Both the position numbers and the translations under genes were made by a program. Positions 10,870-20,439 of a DNA stretch of 64,000 bases are shown piece by piece (positions within the stretch are counted from its first letter, which is position 1; each line of letters opens with the position of its first letter). The stretch is from Neolentinus lepideus HHB14362 ss-1. Taxonomy: Eukaryota; Basidiomycota; Agaricomycetes; Gloeophyllales; Gloeophyllaceae. Under the pieces are notes generated by a model, which was not told where the DNA came from, did not search any database, and was given only the letters and a program-made list of their open reading frames with translations. The stretch spans positions 434,001 through 498,000 of the forward strand of contig KV425564.1 in NCBI GenBank assembly GCA_001632425.1, in the 5' to 3' direction.

Positions 10870-12600
10870 ATGCCCGACGAGCGTTCGCCCACTGCCTCTT
10901 CTCCTCCGCTCCGCCCCACCTCTGCCTCTGACGACTATGCTGTCCGCCCCCCGCCCAGACCCCGTGCCTTTGATCTCGAGCCCAATCCCTTTGAACAGTC
11001 GTTTTCTGTTTCATCCTCGGCCCCTCCGCGTTCCTCTCGCCGCACATCCCAGGCCCCGTCCTCCGACCCCGCCGACAACGGCCCAGACCGCACCGCCGAC
11101 CGCCCCGCCACCGCCGCCTCCCCGACCGAAAAAACAACCACTCCTCCCAAGCCCGTCCTCCCGCCCCTCGCTGCCCTCTCCTCGCCCTCGGACCAGTCCT
11201 ATGCCTGGTACTCTTCCTCCTTCTCAAACTCTCTCCGCTCCGGCCCCCTCTCCCCGGCCATGCTCGCCGGGCCACAAACAAATCCCCCCAACACAACTGC
11301 TCAGGCATTTGATCCCGCCTCCTTCCGCACCGGGCTCACCCCCCGCACCGGTCTCACTCCCCGCACCGGGCTCACTCCCGCCGGCACAGGTCTCACTCCC
11401 CTCATGGGCGGACCAGTCAGCTTCCCCCCACCCAGCCCCGGCACCGCCGCGTTCCTGGCTATCATGGGGGGAGGCGGCTCCGCTCCCGGCGGTGGAGTTC
11501 CACCTTCGGGTCCCACGATCACGCCCAATACCCTAAGCGCCATCACCGGCGCTCTCGGCAACGGCAACAACTCCTCTCAGTCCACCGCCAATCCTACCAG
11601 CCCCACCCAGTCGCATACGTCACCGACCTCTGCTCACAATCCCCACCCCCTTTCGATCAGCCACATTCCACAGCAATACACTATGCAGCATATTCCTTCG
11701 CACCAGCAAGCCGCCCAGCAGCAGCAGCAGCAACAGCAACAACAGCAACAGGGCGGCGACTATGTCAACTCGGCCGCCAACGCCGCCAACACCGCTGCCA
11801 ATGGTCTTTTCTTACTCAGTCAGGCCCATCAGGAGCTCACAAAGCGGGAAGAGCTGCAGAGGCAGCAGGAAGGCACGCCCGCTAATGGCAAGCGCGGCAC
11901 AAAGAGAAAGTCGTACGATACAAACTCTCACCAGCACGAGTCCCCGACGCCGCAGCCCCAGCAGCCGCCCGCGAAGACGCAGGGGAAGCGCAACAGGAGC
12001 AACACGGGTGCGAGTGCGCGGAGCAGGAATGGGCGAGCGGAGAGCGTGGGGAGCGAGCAGGGGGACGAGGAGGATGACGACGATGAGATGCAGTCTGTGA
12101 GTGGCTCCCAGAATGGGAACGGGCCGCAGAATGGGCGGGGGCAGAAGGTGCCGATGACGGAGGAGGAGAAGCGGCGTAACTTTTTGGAGCGCAACCGGCA
12201 GGGTGCGTGTTGCCATCGCCATCTCATCTCTAATCAATCTAATCAGCCGTGTGTGTGTGTGTTATATTACATAGCTGCTTTGAAGTGCCGGCAGCGGAAG
12301 AAGGCGTGGCTGGCGCAGTTGCAGGCCAAGGTGGAGTTTTTGACGAACGAGAATGAGAGGCTGACGAGCGCGCTGGTGTCGAGCCGGGAGGAGATTGCGC
12401 GGCTGAGCGCGCTGGTGGGGGCGGCGGGGGTGGCGCCGGGGGTGATGGGGCAGACGGTGGGGGCGGCGGGGGGGCAGCAGCCGGTTAGTGTGAATGTGAG
12501 TTTGGCGGGGCAGGGGGGTGGGCATGGGCATGGGATGGGGCACAGGATGAGTGTGAGTCCGCCGGGGGGCGCGGGGGTGGGGAAGGGGTATGGGTATTAG
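10870..12600 (+). CDS. atf1: Atf1-like bZIP transcription factor
   Basis: This is probably the nuclear ATF/CREB-type bZIP factor that acts below the stress MAP kinase in fungi. The N-terminal half has the Aft1/Atf1 landmarks EPNPFEQSFS, LRSGPLSPAML and SFRTGLTPRTGLTP with repeated TGLTP, which include Ser/Thr-Pro sites of the kind MAP kinases use. A Gln tract sits at 11716-11753. The basic region ERNRQAALKCRQRKKAWL is followed by a leucine zipper of about four heptads. A 72-nt intron (12203-12274) splits the first Ala codon of the NxxAAxxCR motif. It keeps frame and has no stop, so a naive translation reads through it. Spliced length is 552 aa. I chose the ATG at 10870 because an upstream in-frame ATG at 10822 overlaps the TATA box. 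Target genes cannot be told from sequence. Confidence 0.9.
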   Translation: MPDERSPTASSPPLRPTSASDDYAVRPPPRPRAFDLEPNPFEQSFSVSSSAPPRSSRRTSQAPSSDPADNGPDRTADRPATAASPTEKTTTPPKPVLPPLAALSSPSDQSYAWYSSSFSNSLRSGPLSPAMLAGPQTNPPNTTAQAFDPASFRTGLTPRTGLTPRTGLTPAGTGLTPLMGGPVSFPPPSPGTAAFLAIMGGGGSAPGGGVPPSGPTITPNTLSAITGALGNGNNSSQSTANPTSPTQSHTSPTSAHNPHPLSISHIPQQYTMQHIPSHQQAAQQQQQQQQQQQQGGDYVNSAANAANTAANGLFLLSQAHQELTKREELQRQQEGTPANGKRGTKRKSYDTNSHQHESPTPQPQQPPAKTQGKRNRSNTGASARSRNGRAESVGSEQGDEEDDDDEMQSVSGSQNGNGPQNGRGQKVPMTEEEKRRNFLERNRQGACCHRHLISNQSNQPCVCVLYYIAALKCRQRKKAWLAQLQAKVEFLTNENERLTSALVSSREEIARLSALVGAAGVAPGVMGQTVGAAGGQQPVSVNVSLAGQGGGHGHGMGHRMSVSPPGGAGVGKGYGY

Positions 12601-12626
12601 AGTGGTGGCATGGTGGATGGACTTTT

Positions 12627-12935
12627 GGAGGGGACGCGCCGAGGAGATGAGTGGTCATGGAGGGGTCCGATACGCGGGCTGGGCCTTCGTGGCTGCTGGT
12701 GGGGGGCACGGGTGCTCTGTTAAGGGAGGGCGCGGACTGTTGTTGAGGAGGGCCCACGGGCGCTCTGTTGGGGGGGGCACGGACTGTTGTCGGGGAGGCG
12801 GACTAGGTTGATGCATCAGCAAAATGTAGTATAAGGGTATGAGGGTGTCCATGCGTGTTTTTTACTCGATGTTTTGATAGGTTAGTCAGGTATTATATAT
12901 TGATACAAGCAGTGGTAGTGTGATACGTGTTTGTG
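12627..12935 (+). repeat. bZIP 3' flank, inverted partner of 7330-7628
   Basis: This stretch follows the bZIP stop codon. It is GC-rich at first, with repeated blocks such as GCACGGACTGTTG and GGGGGGCACGG, then turns AT-rich near 12.85-12.93 kb with GATGTTTTGATAGGTTAG. The reverse complement matches 7330-7628. It probably holds the 3' untranslated region and poly(A) site of the bZIP gene, although no single signal stands out. Confidence 0.65.
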
Positions 12936-13329
12936 TGGAGAGGTGTGTTTAAAGCAACTGTGACTTTGCCCACTTGATTTGGCGTGCACGTTGACAAGTT
13001 CACTTGACTGTGCTGCAGCCGCGCTCCCGTTTACCCTCAATCTCGCCGCGCCAACAGTCTTTGTAGGACTGTGAAGAGGATGTACGCTCGGTTCTCCACT
13101 GCACGGATTTGGTACTGTGCGTGACATGAGGCGTTCTGCACCCGTGTCATGTCTGCGGTCTCCTCCTCCCCCAGATCCTTGTACTCGGCGAGTTTGGGAC
13201 GGTCTTTCGCAGGAGTGGGCCGTGTCCCAGTGAGGTATGGCCGTGGTTGGAAGTTTAGCAGGATGGAATTACAGGTTGGAAGTTTAGCAGGGTGAAATCA
13301 TGCAGAGGCGGAGCTCGAAGCTCGAACTA

Positions 13330-13450
13330 CGTTTGTGCGAGCGAGTTGGTGCCGTGCCACACCCACGTGCCAGCAGACAACATCGACGGGGCAGCAGGTT
13401 GGAGACTTGGGACCGGGTGGGGAGGGAAGAGGTGGAGTGGCATGGGGGGA
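13330..13450 (+). repeat. Relic resembling THO2 exon 1 and upstream sequence
   Basis: Conceptual translation of the plus strand near 13.40-13.44 kb gives RLETWDRVGREEVEWHG, similar to the THO2 start (CLENWERGGEVEWY). The adjoining CCGTGCCACACCCACGTG is the reverse complement of a block at 7882-7897 that lies upstream in the THO2 5' copy. It is diverged and on the opposite strand from THO2. I read it as a third, older copy of the THO2 5' end. Confidence 0.4.
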
Positions 13451-13572
13451 AGGGTACTAGAGGGCGATGTGATATGGACTGGGAATGGGGACGGACGGAG
13501 GGCAATGGTGGCATTATTCGCATCCGAGCGGTGTCAGACAATAATGACTTGGAGAAAGCAGCCCGACTAGCG

Positions 13573-13750
13573 CCGACCAAGGAGATGCACGAAATCTCCG
13601 AGTGTGTCGTCGGTGAATAGCTGTCCACCTCTCAGCCAATTTGTAGGTCTATCACGGCCGTGCAGTGGTCAGAGGCGGAGAGGCACCAATGTTCACTTTC
13701 TGGTAGCATGCGATACTATACGCGCAGGGCCTTGTGGAAAGGTGTATGAC
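13573..13750 (-). repeat. Dispersed ~200-bp repeat, copy 3 (inverted)
   Basis: The reverse complement begins GTCATACACCTTTCCACAAG and goes on with GCCCTGCGCGTATAGTATCG, TACCAGAAAGTGAA, GCCTCTCCGCCTCTGAC, TACAAATTGGCTG, GACGACACACTCGGAG and ATTTCGTGCAT. This is the same order as copies 1 and 2 but on the other strand. It ends 26 bases before the TIR transposon. Confidence 0.75.
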
Positions 13751-13775
13751 TGAAGCAGACTGCAGAGTGTCTGGC

Positions 13776-14587
13776 GGGCAGTGGGAAAATGGCGAGGCAC
13801 TGCGAGGCACGACTGGCGAGGCACTTGAGTCCATATTTTAGTGAATGTATTGTGTCAGTATTAAATCTTCCGATAACATATAAATGATCTGTCTAAAGGA
13901 TAATGCACTTTTTCTTGCTATGTTCTGCTCACTTGAGCGAGTCGCAGATGAATCTTTCGGGTCCATTGAGGTCCATTGGGACTTGTCTATTGATTATCAG
14001 TCCATATTTAGGAAGAATGAGTCCCCCAAGACCATATTGAGACTCAGGGACCAACTCCGCCGGACTTAGCGTTGTCGACGCTCTATTCGAGTCGACTCGA
14101 GTGGCGAGGCATTGCGAGGCAGTGGCGAGGCATTCGAGAGGCACTTGCGAGGCAGTGGCGAGGCACTCAAGTACTCAAGCTTGGACTCATTGCAAGGATC
14201 GACACTTAAGACAATGCTAACTTGTACAGCAAGCAGTAGGATAGTCAGTTCCTTATATTTAAAGCATAGATATACAATATTGAATATAAATGAAAGACCA
14301 CTTCAGTTAATTCACTATCCTAACCACGCGTGTCTACTTACAAATTATCTCTTGAGATATAGGGTCCCTTAGTAAGTTAGTGCTCAACATAAAGGTAGGC
14401 TCAAAGGTTTAAAAACATTATATATAGGTAGCATAAAACATATATATATTCATCAAATAAACTCTATGCGAGGGCGAACACTTAGTCGACACGACTCACC
14501 TATCGGCTCAAGTGCCTCGCAGGTGCCTCGCCACGCCTCGCAGTGCCTCGCCACGCCTCGCAGTGCCTCGCCATTTTTCCTGTGCCC
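13776..14587. mobile_element. Non-autonomous TIR DNA transposon, 812 bp, 9-bp TSD
   Basis: The element is flanked on both sides by GTGTCTGGC (13767-13775 and 14588-14596), a perfect 9-bp target site duplication. The left end reads GGGCAGTGGGAAAATGGCGA. The right end, reverse-complemented, reads GGGCACAGGAAAAATGGCGA. Both continue GGCACTGCGAGGC and reach GGCGAGGCACTTGAG. The right end has two extra GCGAGGC-type units. A third array of the same motif lies inside, at about 14098-14172. The rest of the interior is AT-rich with no transposase frame. A 9-bp duplication and subterminal arrays fit a Mutator-like element best. An 8-bp reading (hAT or KDZ type) is possible if one flanking base is shared by chance. 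It ends 134 bp upstream of the TAD1 start. Confidence 0.8.
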
Positions 14588-14721
14588 GTGTCTGGCGACG
14601 GTAAGGCTGTTTAGTTGAAACTGCACTGGCGGCCTAGTCCTGGCTTGCTTGATGCGCTGAATCGCAAGTAATCCGTGGACTACAAACAAAGCTCCTCATC
14701 ACATCTCAAAGAAGTCCACCC

Positions 14722-16188
14722 ATGACGGCGTCAACCGACGATCTTACTCGTCAAGTGCACGAACTTTACGCTTCCCTGGCTTTCAACCCCCCAGCCAGGC
14801 GGTTTACCATCCTAGCAGCCTTCATCCTGACAGCTGCCGACACGGACGCGCCGCCGCGCATCATCTCTCTCGCTACCGGGTCAAAATGTCTCCCAGCCTC
14901 AAAGCTGCCTGAGAGCGGGGACGCGCTCCACGACAGCCACGCCGAAGTCCTCGCTCGACGGGGCGCGATACGGTGGCTCCTTGAAGAGATCGAGAGGAGC
15001 GCGCATTCTCCGAGCTCGTGGATTATCAAGGCTAGCGAAGGTGGTAAATACACACTTCGGGAGGGTGTGGAAGTGACGATGTACGTGTCGACCGTGCCAT
15101 GTGAGATTCCTCAGCTAAAAGACCGCGACTGTGCTTAAAGACCGGGCGCGAAGGCGGGGATGCGTCCACGCGGTATCTCGCGTCCTTTCAAGATCCAGCA
15201 ATGGCGGCGCTGAAGGACTCTGCTACCTGGCCATCGCTCCCACCTAACCTGGCCGCCAGAGGGAGGGACAATTACGCTCTGCAAGGAGTCCTGCGCACGA
15301 AGCCCGGCCGCGCCGACTCACCGCCGACGGTGTGCATGTCGTGCAGCGACAAGATCGCGCGGTGGAACGTCCTGGGCGTACAAGGTGCCTTGCTGGCGGA
15401 TCTGATGCAGCCTGTGTACATCACGCGGGTTGTCATTGGCGAGGTGCCGCCCGAGGTGCAGGGATGGGTTAAGCGCGACTGCGAGCGGGCTTTTTATGGG
15501 AGGATTGGCATGTTAGGAGGTATTCGATGCGTCCTCTTAGATATATGCTCGAGATGCGATATATATATATATTTCAGATATGCCTGGCCCTTACACCTTG
15601 CATCGGCCATCCATATCATTCACCGCCACGCCCTTTATCCACTCCCGCTCCTCCATCCTTTCAATCTCAGACCCAGTCCCTACCTCATGCAACGAATGTC
15701 AGCCCCACCCCCGCACCCTCTCACCTCACCTACATACTTACCCCTCCTCCCCAGCGCTAACCTGGACCCCCTCCTCCCGCGAAATCCTCATCTCCGGCCT
15801 TCGCCGCGGCGTGCCCCCAAAATACCGCGCCGCCCCCAAGTTCCGGTACGCGTCGTCTCTCCCTCTCGCCCTGCGGGACGCTGACGCCCCGTATTCTAGA
15901 CCGCTGCTGTCGAAGATATCCCTGTACACTCTGTACCTCCAAACGCGCGGGGCGCTCGGTCTTTCTCCGCTGTGAGTTCCCCTTTGCGATGTGGTTTAGT
16001 CTGAGGAGGGTGCGCTCAAACCTGACCCAAGATCTCACCCAACGTACTTCTCCGCCAAGCACGCAGTGGGCGAGTATCAGGCTGCGAAACAAGTCTTGCA
16101 GGGCAAAGGCGCGCCGTTCGAAGGCTGGGTCACGAGCGGAGAGAAGTGGGAAAGTTTCGATTCGAACGGCGAGGTCGTCTCGGGATGA
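14722..16188 (+). CDS. TAD1: tRNA-specific adenosine deaminase 1 (ADAT1/Tad1)
   Basis: Tad1 deaminates A37 of tRNA-Ala to inosine. My exons are 14722-15100, 15154-15519, 15578-15971 and 16032-16188, giving 431 aa. The zinc site is visible. [16 protein letters not shown] supplies HAE, joining exons 1 and 2 restores PCGDAS (TGC split T|GC), and [20 protein letters not shown] gives the second Cys. TGANtGRIGMLG-type family texture continues with GPYTLHRP, and the end has [19 protein letters not shown]. Intron 2 contains a (TA)n run. The 5' flank carries a transposon insertion 134 bp before the ATG, so promoter elements may lie inside or beyond that element. The catalytic set is complete and the gene looks functional. 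Confidence 0.9.
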
Positions 16189-16542
16189 CGACTGGAGTTC
16201 GACGGTTATTCTAGGAAGTAGAAAAATACAAGACTATCATAATACAGACGTTCGGGATAAGATACCTATCTACTAATTATGAAGGAAGAATAGCGAACAT
16301 GGGAATGGAGGGTCGTTAGCGTCGTTACTGTTAGATCCACTGCGGAATAGCATACTGTGAATGGGCGGAGAACCAAAGGGGATGAAATAACGTTGTGCGA
16401 GAGGATATCATAGGGACAGCAGACGAAGAGCGGCGGAAAACTGGGCAGGTTAGGTCGAGATCGAAAATGGGAACGAGCATAATCAAGGTTGTGAGAGGAC
16501 AGATACCTGCGTCCCAGCGAGCGGCGAAAGAGGACAGCGGGT
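16189..16542. other. Convergent 3' intergenic gap
   Basis: This is the 354-bp gap between the stop codons of TAD1 and GPC1. It should hold both 3' untranslated regions. I see AT-rich sequence near 16.21-16.28 kb but no RNA gene or repeat. Confidence 0.5.
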
Positions 16543-18422
16543 CTACTGCTCCTTCTTCGCATCACCATTAGGCACGCCAGCCGCGCCCCCACTGTTCAAA
16601 CTCGCGCCAACCAAGGTCGCCGTAATCGGTGTCATCTCCCTAGGAGTCAGCCGCGGCGAACCCATCTCGGACTGGATCTCGGGAGTCTCATCGTGCTCGT
16701 GCTCCAGCCCGCTCGTCGGACTCGACCGCCCCGAGCGGCTCTGCGCCTCGGCGAGCTCTTTGCGGAGCGCTTCGAGTTCGCGTTCGAATCTGCAATGGAA
16801 GGAGTTGTGAGACAGGATAAGGGGGGAGAAAGAGGAAAGGAAATCGCACTTCCGGCCAAAGACCTCGATATAGAACCCTCCGCCGTTCCATACACTGACG
16901 GCGAATATGAACGAGAGGAAGATGTTGCTCCATCGTGGGCTGTCGTACAACAAGCACGCTGCTGGGAGTTCAGTCAATATTGCGTATACTACGGGCAAAC
17001 AGCGTCACTGATAGTTCATCGGAAGGAGGGAGTCTGCGTCGGCGCACCAAGTTGTCCACCCATGAACGCCGCCTCGCGGTACTGCGGCGGGAACTTGGAC
17101 AGTGCCCGGCCGATGACGCCGCGTTTGTCGTTGAGGAGGAAGGAGAAGGAGGTCGTGCGTTGGCCGGATTCAATCTTCTTCCTTCGGTCGATCAGGACGA
17201 ACTGATGGGCATGATGTTGAGAACAATGGATGAGAGCTGATAGGGACGTGTAACACACCTTCCAGTATAACAGTTGCCAGATGACATCTGATGTGTATAG
17301 GTAAAGAAGGCAAGAGATGTAGGAAGGAGCGAAGCTCACAAATTAGCCCGCTGAAGAGAAGTGCTTTGACAGGTTGTAAATGAGGAAGCTCCTTCAAAGC
17401 AGGAAAACGAGATTCCGCATTCGGGTAGAAGTGGCTGGAAGGATTGACGTCAGGATCGCCTCAAAGTACAGTTTCAAGACGCCTCGCACCGTATAACAGT
17501 AAACGTAAACGGCGCATAAATATGTATAAAAAGGGATGTGACCTTGTCCGAGTCATGAAAGACCAAGCTATTCCTCCAGGTTATAACGGCACTTGCTAGC
17601 GAGCCGTGGCTCAAACAGTAGCACGCCGTAAAGAGGGTTGCACTACCTGGGAGGAGCCAGATGTAGATAAAGTTGAGGATAGTGACGTAATAACAGAGAT
17701 CGAAGAGGAAGTAGTGCCAAGCGCGTTTTTTGTACTTGTAGGCGCGCATGGGGAGGAGATACAAGGCCTGCAGTGTGTAGGATATGTGGATCCATCTGTT
17801 GAGTAGCGGCATTAATACAAAGAGAAGCGGGTATGAGGTGAAAGGATTTACTCAGGTGCCATCCCAAATAGTAATGCGGATATAAGAAGCGAGTGCACTC
17901 CGTAGAAGAACGACATCTTCTCGCGTGTCCGGACAACCTTGGCAGATTGCCACGCAGATGCAAGAGAAGTCATACGCGTCTGAACCTGGAAAACCTATGT
18001 CAGTGGCACACAGACTTTGAATATGCCCGGAACATACCTTGAGTCTGAATTTGCCTACTTCGCGCTCAAAGTCCTTCGATAACGCGTCGCCCGAAGGAGT
18101 TCGGATCTTGAAGTCTCCTATACGAAGTGCTTCCTCTGCCCGCAACTTCAGCTTGTCGGTCTGCTTCGCCAGACTCCGTTGTAACAAGTCGATCCGGGAA
18201 TCAAAGTATGTTTCCAAAGTATCTGTGCATGAGTTAGCGGCGGCGATAATCAGCCAGACAACAAAGTATATCACCTAGTAATGTAAATGCGCTCGCCCAT
18301 TCCGATGCTTCATCGCGCGAGAATCTTTCGAACGGTAATGAGAAGAATCCCATTCCAGCACTCGATTCCGCTCGACTCAGTGGCGGTCGTGATTGATGCT
18401 CTTCAGCTATTTCTCCATCCAT
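16543..18422 (-). CDS. GPC1: Glycerophosphocholine acyltransferase Gpc1
   Basis: Gpc1 is an ER-type integral membrane enzyme that acylates glycerophosphocholine to lysophosphatidylcholine in phosphatidylcholine remodelling. The start is the ATG at 18420-18422. An N-terminal soluble part includes a charged coiled-coil-like stretch (LLQRSLAKQTDKLKLRAEEA). Then come multiple hydrophobic segments with the family signatures TREKMSFFYGVHSLL, CYYVTILNFIYIWLLPGS, SHGSLASAVITWRNSLVFHD and DKVTSLFIHIYAP, and later SGQRTTSFSFLLND. The C-terminus after the last membrane span is a short coiled coil (FERELEALRKELAEA) and a Ser/Pro/Glu-rich tail ending NGDAKKEQ. At least six exons are joined by 50-70 nt introns. 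It is convergent with TAD1. Confidence 0.88.
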
Positions 18423-20439
18423 TTTGAAGGAGCCAATGCTTTGTGGTTAGCGTCAAAGGAAGAGTCAAAGCGCGATATAAGTATGCAAGAAGCGTGGCAA
18501 TAGGTAGGTTTGGGACCACAAGGCAAATGTGGCACTTGGTGGCAACAGGACGTGGCTTACGTCATCAGCTCAGCACGTGTCGCAGAAGCAGAATACGCTC
18601 GTAAGTTTCCATTGGCCCAACATGTAGGACGCGACTACCAGGCTCGAGGTTCACTCGGCTATTGAGACGAAGAAGACATCACTTGCTTGTCTTCTCTTAC
18701 TGATCTCTGGATTCGCCGGAACTGAGCCCCCCATGGGGAAGTCAATCCGACAGTTTAAAAACTGGCTCGTACGATCGGCGTAGCTCAATTGAGAACTCGT
18801 GTCATAAAGCTTGCATAAAGTTTTGCGAAAGCTCCGTAATGCATACAGCACGGAGTGGTCAGCTGCCACTTCAAAAGTTCAGAAGTATTTTGCGCAGTGA
18901 GTCATTGTAGATGTGCGCGGCTGGCTGACAATCTGTTCCGAAAATTGAGCGCTGACATACACAGGAGTAGTAGACGTTATGAGTTCACCTGCTTCAATCT
19001 TATGAAACCTAAGGAGTTTCAGCGACGTTTCTATTGTCTACGGTGTGGTCCAGTGCCTAAGGCAGATTCCAGTTCAGCCACATCCTGGCCGTAGACATGT
19101 GGATACTCACGTCATGACCCGAACTCCATACTAGGCTGCGTTATCGATAGTATACTCTATATCCAGATTGTCCTATCAAGGTTTGTGCTGCTAAAGGCTG
19201 TTATAAGCATGTTAATAATTTGACGCAAGCGATAGAACAGGAATTCAAAGGAATTCACATCTTTTGCTGGACGGGATCTGACAATACTCAGACTGTCTCG
19301 AAGATGCGAACGATCGTCGTGGATGCGCATTGCGCATACCTTCACCGCGACTGCCTACAATGTTTTGGATCATATTTCAGATCTCCGTCCCCATTCGTAT
19401 GCGTCCTAGCAAAGTACAATGTTGGCGCTAAACTAACATAGCTATACCTTCGCTCACGATCCAGCAGGCTATTCGCGTCCGAAGTAGTTCCTCCAGGCTC
19501 CAGCATGGAGTGAGGGCTGCATACTCCAGGAGTCGCAGCAGAGCTCGAAGGTAAACCCGTGTCGTCCACATACCACGAGTTTGTACCCTTTGATGAGGTC
19601 CTTGGGCACTACTCTGAGCATCCTACTCTTTCCGAGATGAGAAAGAAAGCGGGAAGCATCTTCGTTCTCGGTTTTGGTGCGATTATGTACTAGGTCGCAA
19701 GGAATGCTGATCGACTGAGATGTATTGAGGCTACAAGGGCGTAGATCATTGTGGTTGATAAGCACTTGTACGTCTATATATTTATATTTCTTGCTCATAT
19801 ACATCCCGTGCACAGTCTAGTGTTCTACTAGTACAAGTGGGTGAAGTTGAGTACGCTACATGAATCAGACAAAATACGGCTGATCGAGGAGGCAATCACG
19901 GAGTGGCTTGGGAAGTGCACAGATGATAACATATCTAGAGTCGGACACTCCGAAAGCGCCCAGTTCTGCACAACGTTATACTCTTTCAAAACGCTGTCTT
20001 TTATGTATTCCTCGATGGATCACTAAGTATCTCAAGCAGGTGTCTGATTTATCGAACACGAAGGCTAGCCAGACATTGCCTGTGGCTTCCCGAACGATTC
20101 CCGAAGTCTATCAATAGACCTACTCAATTCTCCAGCTGACGGCTTTGCTGGAATCGATGTACCAATAAGTCACGGAACAACACTGAACTATCAGGCTGGC
20201 CAGCGACCAGCTCGCTGAGGACTGTGCTGTCAGACACCGGACGCTCATTGGTCAGACAGAGAGCTCGCGTGTCATTTCAAAACTCCGTCCTGAAACACGG
20301 CATTCTCAGAGCCACGTGGCTACTACTGGCGCTTGATCGAGCCACAGCGTGTTTTACTTGTTAACGCGTCGCTGGTATCGTATATTGTGTTTGTCCTTAT
20401 CCTTTGCTCGAACGCCACACACTGTAATCCGCTACCGTC
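18423..20439. other. 2-kb intergenic region, no gene seen
   Basis: Frames here are short (up to about 114 codons), AT-rich and without recognisable motifs or splice-linked continuation. It must contain the GPC1 and EAF promoters at its two ends. I see no tRNA pattern or clear repeat. A decayed mobile element or a non-coding transcript cannot be excluded. Confidence 0.5.

Noticed and set aside
10822..10870. Upstream ATG of the bZIP gene as the true start
   Set aside because: It overlaps the TATA box and CRE-like site, so a transcript made from that TATA box would start downstream of it. The ATG at 10870 also gives the Ser/Pro-rich beginning without a hydrophobic leader.
13795..14575. The GCGAGGC arrays as a CRISPR-like or centromeric repeat
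   Set aside because: The units sit at inverted ends of a segment with a target site duplication, with irregular spacing and no unique spacers. A transposon explains them.
18423..20439. Possible small genes in the 2-kb gap (e.g. a 114-codon frame near 19.5-19.8 kb)
   Set aside because: Composition is AT-rich and random-looking, there are no motifs, and no splice continuation could be found.
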